Positions 48,044 through 56,901 of a stretch of DNA of 64,000 nucleotides are shown one piece after another. The translations under genes and the position numbers were made by a program. The stretch comes from an uncultured Erythrobacter sp. (GTDB lineage Bacteria > Pseudomonadota > Alphaproteobacteria > Sphingomonadales > Sphingomonadaceae), in NCBI GenBank assembly GCA_947495695.1, contig CANLZP010000002.1, forward strand, positions 1 to 64,000, read 5' to 3'. A model generated the notes under the pieces. That model was not told where the DNA came from, made no database searches, and saw only the letters and a program-made list of their open reading frames with translations. The first letter of the stretch is position 1. Every line of letters starts with the position of its first letter.

Positions 48044-51000
48044 TCAAAATCCGAACAGCACTGTTGCACGCGAACCGATGCTGCCATCACCCGTATTCCC
48101 GCTCACTCCGGCAGAAAGATATACATCTTGCGCGATCTCACCTGCGAGATTGCCTGAGAAGGCTTGCTCGCCGCGGTAATTGGCAGCAGAGAATGACAGG
48201 GATATCGACTTGCCAGGCGCAATCGCCGGGCCACCCATTGCCATTGCAGCAGCAATGCCGCCTGACAGGCTGTCATCTAGATCAGTCAGCTGGAAATCGA
48301 GAGCATCCAGCCGCATTTCAGTTGCGCTGACCCGGTTAGATAGAGCACCAAATTGCACATCGGACACTTGCGCAAGGGCACGTACCGATGTTCGGACATT
48401 GGCAACTGAAGCTGCTGTTGCGGCCTGCTGGCGGCCTAGGGTGCCATTGCTGTCGACAGTAACGACATCAACAGGCCCTTCCTGAGCAGCAGTAGAGGCA
48501 TCGATATCACCGATGCGAACCGAAGACCCTGCGCCGCCCAACGCTACTTGGTTATCGGCCGTAGTGGTGGCGTTCGCTCCAACTGCTGTCGCGTTGGTGT
48601 TCGCAGCGATCGCCCTAAAACCAACAGCAGTTGCGCCACCTCCGGTCGCAGCAGCGGTGTCGCCAATCGCAGTCGCGTTGTTCCCAGCCTGTGTATCGAA
48701 CCCAACTGCGGTAGCACGGCCGCCGCTGGCATTGGCGCGCTGGCCTATTGCTGTTGCACGTCCCCCAATCGCAAAAGCTGTGTCACCCACAGCGGTAGAG
48801 CTGGTTCCCAGAGCGCGCGATCCGCGGCCAAACGCAGCGCTACGCAAACCACTGGCACGGGTTCCCGTGCCGATCGCGGTCGCATCATCGCTGCTTGCCT
48901 CAGCATTAGCCCCAAATGCACTCGCACCACTAGCGCGAGATTGAGCGTTCACACCCACTGCTGTGGCATTGTTGCCTGTTGCAATGGCGGGTCCTGAAGC
49001 CATCGTTGAACCCACAGAAACAAATGGATTTCCGCCGGTTTGAACATTCGAAAGGACAGTGTTTACAGTCGTATTTAACTGACCCAGAGTTGCTGCATCA
49101 TTGTTAGACACACCGGCTGCAACGTTCGTAACTCGTCTTAACAGCGAAGAATTTCCGACAGAGACCGTGTTCGCTTCGTCCGCGATGGATTGTGCACCCA
49201 AGGCTATTGAATTGGTTGCTGTTGCGCTCGATGTCACGCCAAGAGCGGTCGAGTTGAGGCCTTGGGCTCGTGCAAGAAAACCAATCCCAGTGGCGCCATT
49301 GTTGTTGGCAAGCGCCTCAATGCCAAGAGCTGTTGCTTGTTGATCACTAGCTGCGTTGAAGCCGATGGCGATTGAACCCAGGTTTGCACTGCTACCTCTG
49401 CCGATGGCGATCGAAGATCCCCCGGTCGCTTGGGCTGATGTGCCAAGTGCGATATCATCATTCGTCGAGGCCGTAGCCGCTGCGCCGATAGCGATTGTGG
49501 AAATACCCGATGCAATTGAGGCCTCTCCGACTGCAATGGTCTTATTACCTTCAGATGTGGAGTTGGAGCCCAAGGCGAGTGATTCTTGACCTGTAGCGCT
49601 GGCCTCGAAACCAAGGGCAGAGGCGTATAGAGCTGTGGCTTGCGAAGATGCTCCGACCGCCGTGGCTACCCCAGAATCGGCATTTGCATTCGAACCAATC
49701 GCCACAGTCCCAAAACCATTTCCAGCGAACGCACCTGACCCGATTGCGGTACCATTGTTGTCCGCTTCTGCACCGCCACCAATAGTTGTGCCGCCATTAT
49801 CTGTTGCTTTGGCTCCGTCGCCGATCGCTACGGATCGATCTTTAGGAGTATCCCCGAAAAAGCCACCTGTTGAGACAGCGTTTCGCCCAATGGCTATCGC
49901 TCCATCGGATGATGCAAAGGCGCCAAGGCCAATAGCGGCCGCGCCCACGCCGCGAGCTCTCGAATTCTTACCTAGCGCAACTGCACCTTCGCGTTCTGCC
50001 AACGTTCGTTCACCCAGCGCTATGGCACCTGACTCGAACGCTACGGCATCCACTCCAATAGCCAAGGTTCCAGTGCTTATGGCTTGGGCTCGTCTGCCCA
50101 TTGCGATTGCAACAATGCCATCTGCCTGTGCCTCTTCTCCAATTGCGATGGCATCGATTCCGTTCGCACTTGCTCCGGGGCCAGTTGAATTTACATCAAG
50201 AAAAGCAAGCGTAGTGCCGCCGCCTGTTCCACCGGCGGCAATTGCATTTTCTAGCTGCCTAAGCGTTACAACATCGGTCGCGTTGATCGCGTCGGCGACA
50301 TTGATGATCCGACGGGTTTGATTGCTGTTTCCAACTGAGACCGTGAAATCCTCAGACGTGGAAGAACCGCTGCCAATAGCCACGCTATCCAAGCCAGAGG
50401 CACCTGCTCGTCTGCCAATTGCGATGGCTCGTTCGGCCGTAGCTTCGGCATCAACCCCGATAGCAATTGCTGCCGCAGCGTTCGCTAATGCTCCGGTGGA
50501 ATTGACGCTAGCTCCACTTGAAGGCTCGCGCGCGCCAATAGCGATGGCTCCGTCCGCTTCAGATTTTGCCAATACGCCAATTGCAATTCCCCGAGCATCA
50601 GATTGCGCGAAACGACCTATGGAGACGCCTTCACCCAAGCTTGTCGCTTTGTCTCCGATCGACACCGCGTCCGAGGCTGAATCGGTCTCATTGCCAATCG
50701 CAACCCCTCCACCTGATGCGGTCGCCGATGGCCCAATAGCCACTGCGACAGTGCCTGTCGTGCTTGCTCTAGAGCCAATTGTGACACTGCGAAACTGATC
50801 AGCGGTTGCAGCATAACCAAGGGCAACGGCCTCAAATCCGGCCGCGCTTGTCTGCGCACCCACCGCAGTGGAGCTGGTACCACTTGCTTGTGCGCTCACT
50901 CCGCAGGCCAAGGAAGTGTCTGCATTGGCAGAATCGGCACCACCGTCATTGTCAGTTGCACCAGCATCAACATTTCCATCATTATCGCGGTCAAGCAGAC

Positions 51001-51091
51001 AATCTTCTGCGCTTACATCCTGTGGGACGCTTACCAACGTGAGAGCGGCTAAAGTGGCAGCGACAGCTGAAATCGAAACTGAATTTTTCAT
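48044..51091 (-). CDS. YadA-like trimeric autotransporter adhesin (large)
   Basis: This 1015-residue surface protein has a signal peptide ending at VSA (residue 28). A Cys31-to-Cys63 module with the calcium-type CLLDRDNDGNVDAG motif follows. Dozens of YadA/Hep_Hag head repeats of the AxAIGxxAxAxG type cover about 64-890; two neck-like stretches (NTVSVGNSSLLRRVTNVAAG and a related one near 265) break them. A short coiled stalk and a C-terminal YadA anchor of about 75 residues end in TVLFGF. The trimer should form its own outer-membrane pore and display the head. I chose the ATG at 51091, which starts the signal peptide. Two 25-bp repeats lie upstream. It is a paralogue of the 54159 adhesin. 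Confidence 0.92.
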   Translation of the reverse strand: MKNSVSISAVAATLAALTLVSVPQDVSAEDCLLDRDNDGNVDAGATDNDGGADSANADTSLACGVSAQASGTSSTAVGAQTSAAGFEAVALGYAATADQFRSVTIGSRASTTGTVAVAIGPSATASGGGVAIGNETDSASDAVSIGDKATSLGEGVSIGRFAQSDARGIAIGVLAKSEADGAIAIGAREPSSGASVNSTGALANAAAAIAIGVDAEATAERAIAIGRRAGASGLDSVAIGSGSSTSEDFTVSVGNSNQTRRIINVADAINATDVVTLRQLENAIAAGGTGGGTTLAFLDVNSTGPGASANGIDAIAIGEEAQADGIVAIAMGRRAQAISTGTLAIGVDAVAFESGAIALGERTLAEREGAVALGKNSRARGVGAAAIGLGAFASSDGAIAIGRNAVSTGGFFGDTPKDRSVAIGDGAKATDNGGTTIGGGAEADNNGTAIGSGAFAGNGFGTVAIGSNANADSGVATAVGASSQATALYASALGFEASATGQESLALGSNSTSEGNKTIAVGEASIASGISTIAIGAAATASTNDDIALGTSAQATGGSSIAIGRGSSANLGSIAIGFNAASDQQATALGIEALANNNGATGIGFLARAQGLNSTALGVTSSATATNSIALGAQSIADEANTVSVGNSSLLRRVTNVAAGVSNNDAATLGQLNTTVNTVLSNVQTGGNPFVSVGSTMASGPAIATGNNATAVGVNAQSRASGASAFGANAEASSDDATAIGTGTRASGLRSAAFGRGSRALGTSSTAVGDTAFAIGGRATAIGQRANASGGRATAVGFDTQAGNNATAIGDTAAATGGGATAVGFRAIAANTNATAVGANATTTADNQVALGGAGSSVRIGDIDASTAAQEGPVDVVTVDSNGTLGRQQAATAASVANVRTSVRALAQVSDVQFGALSNRVSATEMRLDALDFQLTDLDDSLSGGIAAAMAMGGPAIAPGKSISLSFSAANYRGEQAFSGNLAGEIAQDVYLSAGVSGNTGDGSIGSRATVLFGF

Positions 51092-51166
51092 GGATATTCC
51101 CTTTATTGCGATCAGGGAAATACGAACTTGCTTCAAATCCAAACGGAGTGGCTCAAGCAATCTTGA

Positions 51167-51220
51167 GTCAAGAAGCGCGCGCTCCCTTTACCTACGTCAA
51201 GAAGTCTGCACTCCCTTTAC
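51167..51220 (-). repeat. two 25-bp direct repeats upstream of adhesin 1
   Basis: The pattern gtcaagaag-N6-ctccctttac occurs at 51167-51191 and 51196-51220, a spacing of 29 bases. On the strand of the adhesin gene each copy reads GTAAAGGGAG-N6-CTTCTTGAC and so ends in TTGAC, a -35-like element. They lie 76-129 bases upstream of the adhesin start, where an activator or repressor could bind. Confidence 0.7.
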
Positions 51221-51507
51221 TTGCGTATGGTAGCGATTGTAGCACCGTTCCGCCACTTTATTCTGTCAGCACGGGCTTGTTATTAAAGGATAACCCTGCC
51301 TTCGGGTGAGCAAGTGTAGTTTGGTGGGCATGGAATTCTCTTAGAGTTCCTTCCAGCCCAAAGCCCGCATAAACCTCACCAATTTCTAAAACCACACCTT
51401 GGTTTATCACAGCTAGTTCTGCAGTGTCCTCTAACCACATCGATTGCGGATGTTGCACTGTCGTTTCATACTTGGCGCGATCAACATAGGCTTCGAGGGT
51501 GTGACCG

Positions 51508-51687
51508 GTGAGTAGAGCAAATGACCTTATACTCGCCGCGGCGCTTCTGTGTACTCATGGCGCCGCATTGGTGACCGGTCTTTACCTTGGTGGATTTGGA
51601 AATGCACTCCTGATTGAAGCAGTCGTGATTGGTATCCTCGCACTCACGAGGTCTGGTGGCCAGCACGCAGGCAATGGCCAATCGTAG
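51508..51687 (+). CDS. possible 59-residue two-helix peptide
   Basis: A GTG-initiated frame directly after an in-frame stop encodes 59 residues with two hydrophobic stretches (about 7-28 and 30-46). GAGG lies about 10 bases upstream. It could be a small membrane peptide or the remnant of a larger transporter. There is no homology that I recognise, and it may be chance. Confidence 0.25.
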   Translation: MSRANDLILAAALLCTHGAALVTGLYLGGFGNALLIEAVVIGILALTRSGGQHAGNGQS

Positions 51688-51751
51688 CCCACCCCAAAAC
51701 AACTGCAGCGCGGGCTAATTGATTAGGCTCGCATTCCGAGCGTGCTGCGCG

Positions 51752-53032
51752 CTATACGTCGGCCGAGTAACGAGACCGAAAGCAACCAATGATGATCGCT
51801 ACCGCCGTTGTGTGAGTTGCTGCAGTAAGCCAGAACATCTGCTCCGGACCGCCGATCCAATTGGACAAGCCAATGCTGGCTGCGCCTGCGGCGTTTCCCA
51901 GATTTGTAACTGCCATAAAGATCGCGAACTGCGCTGCTCCCACCTGCTTGTCACAAAGCGTCATCGCGATGGCCATGACGAATATCATGGATAGGACATC
52001 GCAGATCACCCACGCGGTCGCGAATGCTATGACGCTCGACTGGGATGTCCAGTTGACCGCTCCGCTGATCGCCATGACATCAAGAACTGCGAACAACATA
52101 AGCATGGCCAGCAGGCAATTGACCAGCCCGAACCGCCCACCCAATCGTCCACCTGCAAACATTCCGACAATCGCTGCAACAACCGTTACCAAGCCGGCCA
52201 GTATGCCAAAATCGTCTGCCCCCCAGCCCAATGAGTTGGACGTAATGACCGGGGTCGCACCGACGAATACGCCCGAGTGGAACCCCTTCAACAACGCAAT
52301 TGACAGAAAAATCAGACTGATCGGCGCCAGGACCGCCTTAAATGTCACCGAGAACACGTCCCGCCAAGAGTTTTCAACCCTAGCGGACTTGGGCGGTTGA
52401 TCACCGTGGGTTGACCACGGCAGACGACGATCAGCTTCGCGCTCACGCAGAGCAATAGTCAAAGAGCATGCCGCGACAAACCATAGCGCCATGGCCGCAT
52501 AGGCAAAGCCAATGCCCCAGGTCGAGATGATCAGGCCTCCTCCTATTGCCGCAGCCGCATTGCCTAGGGCTTGTCCTCCGAACATCCAGGAGCTGACCCG
52601 TGGTCTCTCATCCGCGCTCAAGATGTCTACGGCCAATCCATCCACCGCGACATCGTGCGCCGACATGCAAGCCTGGATTGCAAAACCAAGCCCTGCGAGC
52701 AGGGCAATATCGGCCGGGGCAGGGTTGAGGATCGCCCCCACCAACAAAAGACCGATAACGAATGTCTGAGCGCCAATTATCCAGATGCGCCGCCTTCCCA
52801 TCGGTAGAAAAGTGTAACGGTCGATCAAGAAACCGAACAAAAACTTTAACGCCCAAGGCAAGCTCGAAGCTGTAAGGACAAGAGCAACATCGCCCACACT
52901 TGCTCCATTCGACGCGAGCCAAGCCGGGACGACCAAACGCAAGACGCTGATCGGTAACCCTTGCGAGAAATAGAGCAGAAAGAAGGACTGCACCCTGAGA
53001 CGAGGTGAGTTCGCAAGGATCCAGTATGACAA
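51752..53032 (-). CDS. AmpG-like MFS transporter
   Basis: The 426-residue protein has 12 predicted transmembrane helices. The opening YFSQGLPISVLRLVVPAWL with FLFGFLIDRY, and the charged loop MGRRRIWIIGAQ, fit the AmpG/PAT branch of the major facilitator family, which includes muropeptide permeases; a true substrate cannot be read from the sequence. The start is TTG with AAGAGGA nine bases upstream; no ATG lies early in the frame. It is the second gene after the TetR regulator (39-base gap), so the two form a likely operon between the two adhesins. Confidence 0.8.
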   Translation of the reverse strand: MSYWILANSPRLRVQSFFLLYFSQGLPISVLRLVVPAWLASNGASVGDVALVLTASSLPWALKFLFGFLIDRYTFLPMGRRRIWIIGAQTFVIGLLLVGAILNPAPADIALLAGLGFAIQACMSAHDVAVDGLAVDILSADERPRVSSWMFGGQALGNAAAAIGGGLIISTWGIGFAYAAMALWFVAACSLTIALREREADRRLPWSTHGDQPPKSARVENSWRDVFSVTFKAVLAPISLIFLSIALLKGFHSGVFVGATPVITSNSLGWGADDFGILAGLVTVVAAIVGMFAGGRLGGRFGLVNCLLAMLMLFAVLDVMAISGAVNWTSQSSVIAFATAWVICDVLSMIFVMAIAMTLCDKQVGAAQFAIFMAVTNLGNAAGAASIGLSNWIGGPEQMFWLTAATHTTAVAIIIGCFRSRYSADV

Positions 53033-53071
53033 GCGAAAATCCTCTTCAGCGAAGCGAGCGTCCGAAAACGG

Positions 53072-53695
53072 TTAAGCGTCGAGCGGAGCCGTCTCAGATC
53101 TCAGGCGTTTCAAACCAGCGGAAACAAACCGAGCAGCGATTGGTGCCTGATCTTCCAATGGTCCGGTAATCCGGCCGGTCCGCCATTGGTGGCAGATAAG
53201 TTCCGCCGCGCCCAGCATGAGCGATTGAATGGTCGTCGGCTGAAGCATCGGTAATTTGCCGGCTGCCAAATGCGGAATGGCCCACTCCATGACGGGCCGC
53301 TCAATCTCTCCAGCCAGATCCGCCCAGCCCCCTTTATTGCGGACGAGCCATTCGGAATGGCTGAACTGCACAACCAGCCGAAAATGGCGCTGGGGATCAC
53401 GCGCTTGGAATTCGATGGCTCCCCGCGCACCCTCGCCCATCGCGTCACAGGGATCCCCGTCATATGCGAGAATACAATTGCTCACATGACCAAGGTAGTC
53501 GCGGCGTTCGCGTGTGAAGATCTCGTCAAGAACACCATCTTTCGACCCGAAGTGATGGAAAATCGATCCATTCGAAACTCCCGAACGCGCGATCAACTCT
53601 TTCATTGGCATCGTCTCGTGACCAAATTCGATCACAAGTTCCTCTGCCGCCTTCAGCACCTTCTCACGGGTATCCTGACTTCGTGTCTGAGCCAT
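53072..53695 (-). CDS. TetR family transcriptional regulator
   Basis: This 207-residue regulator has an N-terminal HTH (about 28-50: MPMKELIARSGVSNGSIFHHFGSKDGV) and an all-helical ligand domain. The ATG at 53695 has GAAAGG upstream; the frame runs 12 codons further. It lies directly before the AmpG-like transporter and divergent from the second adhesin. Three evenly spaced TCTAGA hexamers upstream are a likely operator, so it may control its own operon and possibly the adhesin. Confidence 0.9.
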   Translation of the reverse strand: MAQTRSQDTREKVLKAAEELVIEFGHETMPMKELIARSGVSNGSIFHHFGSKDGVLDEIFTRERRDYLGHVSNCILAYDGDPCDAMGEGARGAIEFQARDPQRHFRLVVQFSHSEWLVRNKGGWADLAGEIERPVMEWAIPHLAAGKLPMLQPTTIQSLMLGAAELICHQWRTGRITGPLEDQAPIAARFVSAGLKRLRSETAPLDA

Positions 53696-53731
53696 CCTTT
53701 CACCTTTGCCTCGCCATTGATGATTTGTCAC

Positions 53732-53763
53732 TCTAGAACTCTTTTCTAGATTAACGATCTAGA
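53732..53763. promoter_or_regulatory. three TCTAGA hexamers at 13-bp spacing, candidate TetR operator
   Basis: TCTAGA occurs at 53732-53737, 53745-53750 and 53758-53763, each starting exactly 13 bases after the previous one. The inner pair forms the perfect dyad CTAGAT-TAACG-ATCTAG (53746-53762). The array lies 37-68 bases upstream of the TetR start codon. Confidence 0.65.
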
Positions 53764-54158
53764 CAGTCAATCTAATTTTATGTAGATGCTGGCCTCGTCA
53801 ACGGGACGAATGGGGATCACATGATGAGATTACAGGTACTTACGGTCGCGAATCGCCGCACAACCACGGAGCAAAAATTCGTTCGTGGTGTGCTCACAGG
53901 GGACAATTGTTCACCTCAAGACGCATCTCAGCGGTGGGAAACCGTGGATTTGTCCGAATCAACCATCATCGAATCAGGAGATCGTCGTGGGTTGGCACTC
54001 AACGCAAAACCCGGGCGGGTTTCATCGGCCTTAGTTCCGGCCGGTCGCACCTATCCTCCAATCTACTTCTGATTGGCGGCAAATGTCAGGCTGGCCCGAA
54101 CTGCCTCTTCTGCCAGCCTTCTTTCTCAACACATGGAAATCGAGTGAAGGAATACCCA
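53764..54158 (+). other. long leader region of adhesin 2
   Basis: This stretch between the TetR operator array and adhesin 2 has open frames, including one from 53821 and an upstream extension of the adhesin frame from 53907, but neither looks like a conserved protein. A terminator-like hairpin sits at 54088-54128. I read the region as promoter and untranslated leader. Confidence 0.5.
54088..54128 (+). terminator. terminator-like hairpin in the adhesin 2 leader
   Basis: AGGCTGGC (54088-54095) pairs with GCCAGCCT (54112-54119) around a 16-base loop and is followed by TCTTTCTC. It lies 31-71 bases before the adhesin start and could act as an attenuator, or end a small upstream transcript. Confidence 0.5.
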
Positions 54159-55928
54159 ATGTCATACTCAACTCAGATCAAAAACGCTTTGAACGTAAAA
54201 TTGGCTGGCACTGCCCTTTCGACCATCCTCTCGGTCGGTCTGGCGGCCACCTTGCTCGCAGCTCCACAGCCAGCTTCTGCGCAAGAATGCTTGCTCGATG
54301 TCGACGGTGATGGCGTTGCCGATGCTGGAGATGGAACCGAAGGTGCCGAAGCGGTTACCGTCCAATCACTGGCCTGTGGTGCCGATGCGACCGCAGACTC
54401 CGAGAATGCGAATGGCGATGGAGCTGTGGCCCTTGGTTTTGGTGCCCAAGCTTTGGGTGCAGGCACGCTTGCTATCGGCAATCAGGTTGTCGCAGACGGC
54501 AACGGTGCAGTTGCAGTAGGAGGCGATGCCGACTCAAACGGTGCCAATGCTATCACTGGCGCGACGGCCAATGGCGCTTCAGCGTTTGGCGCAGGCGCCG
54601 TCGCAAGTGGAACGAACGCCACTGCAATCGGGTTCAATACAGTCGCGTCGGGCGGCGGATCGATTGCATTGGGCGATGCCGCCACAGCTAGCTTTGGCAA
54701 TTCGGTAGCGATCGGCAATGAATCAATAGCAAGCTCAACCAGCGCTGTCGCGCTGGGCAATAGTGCTTCTGCATCTGGTTTCGGCGGTTCTATCGCGGTC
54801 GGTGACACATCCGATGCGAGCGGTTCATTCTCGATCGCTATCGGCGGCGACAGTTTTGATGAAGGCACCGCAGGTGCTCTGGCGAGCGGTGGATCGGCTA
54901 TTGCCGTGGGCGTAGACGCGGCAGCGACCGAAAATCAGGCAATCGCCATTGGTTCTGGGGCGATTGCCTCTAACACCGCCGCCGTTGCGTTTGGTAATGG
55001 ATCACAATCTTTAGGCGCCAATTCAGCGGCCTTTGGTGCAGGAGCCTCTGCCGAGACGGATGGCGACCTTGCTTTGGGTGCCGGTTCTACCGCGCTTGGC
55101 GGTGAGGCAAGCGCCGTGGGCGTGACCACTCGCGCTAGCGGATTGCGCAGCGCAGCCTTCGGCCGCGGCGCGCGGGGGGTGGGCACCAGCTCAACGGCTG
55201 TCGGTGACACTGCCTTTGCTATCGGAGGCCGTGCAACGGCTGTAGGACAGCGCGCCAATGCTGGCGGCGGTCGATCGACTGCGGTTGGTTATGACACAAA
55301 TGCAGCCGCCAATGCGACGGCGGTGGGTGACACTGCAGATGCGAGCGGCACGGGCTCAACCGCTGTGGGCTTTAGGGCCATTGCAGCCAATGCCAATGCA
55401 ACAGCGATTGGTGCCAATGCCGCAACCACGGCTGACAACCAAGTGACACTTGGCGGCACGGGTAGCTCGGTTCGGGTTGGCGACATTGATGCCTCCACCG
55501 ATGCACAATCAGGTCAACTTTATGCGGTAACAGTCGATGATGGCGGCACGTTGGGCAAGGGCGCAGCGGTCGCCAGCATGCAAGCGGTTGCCAGCGTGGA
55601 CAACAATCTGCGCCAGCTCGCCGCCGTTTCCGACGCGCAGTTCAATGCTTTGGAGGGTAGAGTAACGGACCTCTCGTTCCGGTTGGAGGATATGGATGAA
55701 GGTCTTTCTGGCGGCATCGCTGCTGCAGCAGCTCTGGGTAGCGCGATTGCCATGCCGGACAAGAGCTTTGTCCTGTCGGGCAATGTGGCTAGTTACAACG
55801 GGGAGCAAGGCTTCGCGATGAACTTCACTGGCCGTGTAAGCGACAGTCTGGCGGTAGGCGCGGGTTTTGCCGCCAGCACAGGCGACGGCGAGATGATTGC
55901 GCAAGCCGGTTTTGCGCTGGGCTTCTGA
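54159..55928 (+). CDS. YadA-like trimeric autotransporter adhesin (small)
   Basis: This 589-residue paralogue of the 48044-51091 adhesin has a signal peptide ending at ASA (residue 41), then the same module with CLLDVDGDGVADAG bracketed by Cys44 and Cys73. YadA/Hep_Hag head repeats follow (about 74-470), a neck (ADNQVTLGGTGSSVRVGDID), a short coiled stalk and a YadA anchor of about 75 residues ending in FALGF. From TSSTAVGDTAFAIGGRATA onward the two proteins are nearly the same. The ATG has GAAGGA upstream. It is preceded by a long leader with a hairpin. Confidence 0.92.
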   Translation: MSYSTQIKNALNVKLAGTALSTILSVGLAATLLAAPQPASAQECLLDVDGDGVADAGDGTEGAEAVTVQSLACGADATADSENANGDGAVALGFGAQALGAGTLAIGNQVVADGNGAVAVGGDADSNGANAITGATANGASAFGAGAVASGTNATAIGFNTVASGGGSIALGDAATASFGNSVAIGNESIASSTSAVALGNSASASGFGGSIAVGDTSDASGSFSIAIGGDSFDEGTAGALASGGSAIAVGVDAAATENQAIAIGSGAIASNTAAVAFGNGSQSLGANSAAFGAGASAETDGDLALGAGSTALGGEASAVGVTTRASGLRSAAFGRGARGVGTSSTAVGDTAFAIGGRATAVGQRANAGGGRSTAVGYDTNAAANATAVGDTADASGTGSTAVGFRAIAANANATAIGANAATTADNQVTLGGTGSSVRVGDIDASTDAQSGQLYAVTVDDGGTLGKGAAVASMQAVASVDNNLRQLAAVSDAQFNALEGRVTDLSFRLEDMDEGLSGGIAAAAALGSAIAMPDKSFVLSGNVASYNGEQGFAMNFTGRVSDSLAVGAGFAASTGDGEMIAQAGFALGF

Positions 55929-55982
55929 TCAAAGGCAGCGGAAGGCGGGCGCTTCAACCCAAACGGAGCGTCCGCTTACCAC

Positions 55983-56287
55983 CCCAATTTCAGACCAAAC
56001 GCTCAATCCAATTTGATCGGGAAGCCGGGCTCTGCCTTGGCCATCGCTGCCTGATAGGCCGGGCGGGCGCCAAGGCTCAAATTACCGTCCCAATTGCGTC
56101 ACAGCGGCGGCTCCATCCTTGGGCAGATAGGTGTCGGTGTCCTGCCAAACGTCGAAAAACCGCTCTTCCTCGGCCAGGCAAGCCTGAAATGCTGGCCGGG
56201 TGCGGATACGCTCCATCCATTGCGCGAGCAGCGGCCACCTGCTGGCGTCCACCGCTTCGCCAGCCCTTTCGAACATGCAAAGTTGCG
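55983..56287 (-). repeat. right copy of the ~305-bp GST 3'-end duplication
   Basis: This is the intact-gene copy: 56082-56287 is the C-terminal coding part of the GST, and 55983-56081 is the vestige of another GST C terminus (in the pattern ARPAYQAAMAKAEPGFP also found at the end of the 56902 gene). The same block occurs at 47435-47740 beyond adhesin 1. Confidence 0.85.
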
Positions 56288-56786
56288 AACTAACCGCGAT
56301 ATCGGCCAGGCTGTATCCGCAGGGGCTGAGGTAATCTCCGGCGATCTTCAGCTGGCTTTCCAGATAGTCGAAGGCGGGCGGCATGGATTGGGTCAGGATT
56401 TTGTTCGCGCCCTCTTCATCGACCGGAAGTCCCAACAGACGTGGTCCGATAAAACGGGCAAAGAACAGTCCGGACGACAGCGATAACAATACGCTGTCCG
56501 AATATTCCTCCAGCCATATGACCCAGGCGCGTTGCTTGGGATCATCGGGGATCACTTTGGGGTCAGGCGCGATGCCATCCAGATAAACCGCGATGGCAGA
56601 GCTGTCGGGCAGGGCAATATCGCCATCCAGCAGGATCGGCATTTTGCCAAGTGGGCTATGCTCAAAATACTGGTCTTGATCGATCAGGGGCGAAATCTGC
56701 CGATAGGTAAACTCCAACCCCTTCTCGCGCAGCAACAGCTCGCACTTCTTGACGAAGGGCGACAGCGGCATTCCGATAAGTTCCAT
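56082..56786 (-). CDS. glutathione S-transferase family protein (donor of the duplicated fragment)
   Basis: The 234-residue protein has an N-terminal thioredoxin-like domain (MELIGMPLSPFVKKCELLLREKGLEF, then GKMPILLDGDIALPDSSAIAVYLD) and a helical C-terminal domain with YSLADIAVSSQLCMFERAG. Its active site has SPFVKK rather than a typical Cys or Tyr. It follows another GST on the same strand (115-base gap). A 99-base vestige of a third GST end lies immediately downstream, so the locus had at least one more tandem copy. Confidence 0.88.
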   Translation of the reverse strand: MELIGMPLSPFVKKCELLLREKGLEFTYRQISPLIDQDQYFEHSPLGKMPILLDGDIALPDSSAIAVYLDGIAPDPKVIPDDPKQRAWVIWLEEYSDSVLLSLSSGLFFARFIGPRLLGLPVDEEGANKILTQSMPPAFDYLESQLKIAGDYLSPCGYSLADIAVSSQLCMFERAGEAVDASRWPLLAQWMERIRTRPAFQACLAEEERFFDVWQDTDTYLPKDGAAAVTQLGR

Positions 56787-56901
56787 GCGAGCTCTCCTAA
56801 GCAGCGAAGGTCGATCGCCAGCTTAGCCGTCGCTCGGCACAAAACTATCGTGAAAAGTGGCAGGCGGCGGCTGGCTTTTCCCAGCATTACCGCCACTCGC
56901 C

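Larger units (their letters stand above)
51092..51751. other. 660-base spacer upstream of adhesin 1
   Basis: Between the adhesin start and the MFS stop lie a perfect palindrome CTCAAGCAATCTTGAG (51152-51167), two 25-bp direct repeats (51167-51220) and one weak small open frame (51508-51687). No other gene is convincing. The DNA looks less GC-rich than the flanks. It probably holds the adhesin promoter and control sites. Confidence 0.5.

Noticed and set aside
48044-51091. DNA-level satellite repeat in the adhesin gene
   Set aside because: The repetition is at the protein level (head repeats of 14-16 residues) with varied codons, as normal for YadA-like proteins.
53821-54072. 83-codon plus-strand frame before adhesin 2
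   Set aside because: No ribosome binding site of note and no domain; better explained as leader DNA.
47435-56287. classical transposon or prophage insertion
   Set aside because: No transposase, integrase, phage gene, tRNA target or terminal inverted repeat is visible; the boundary repeats are gene fragments.
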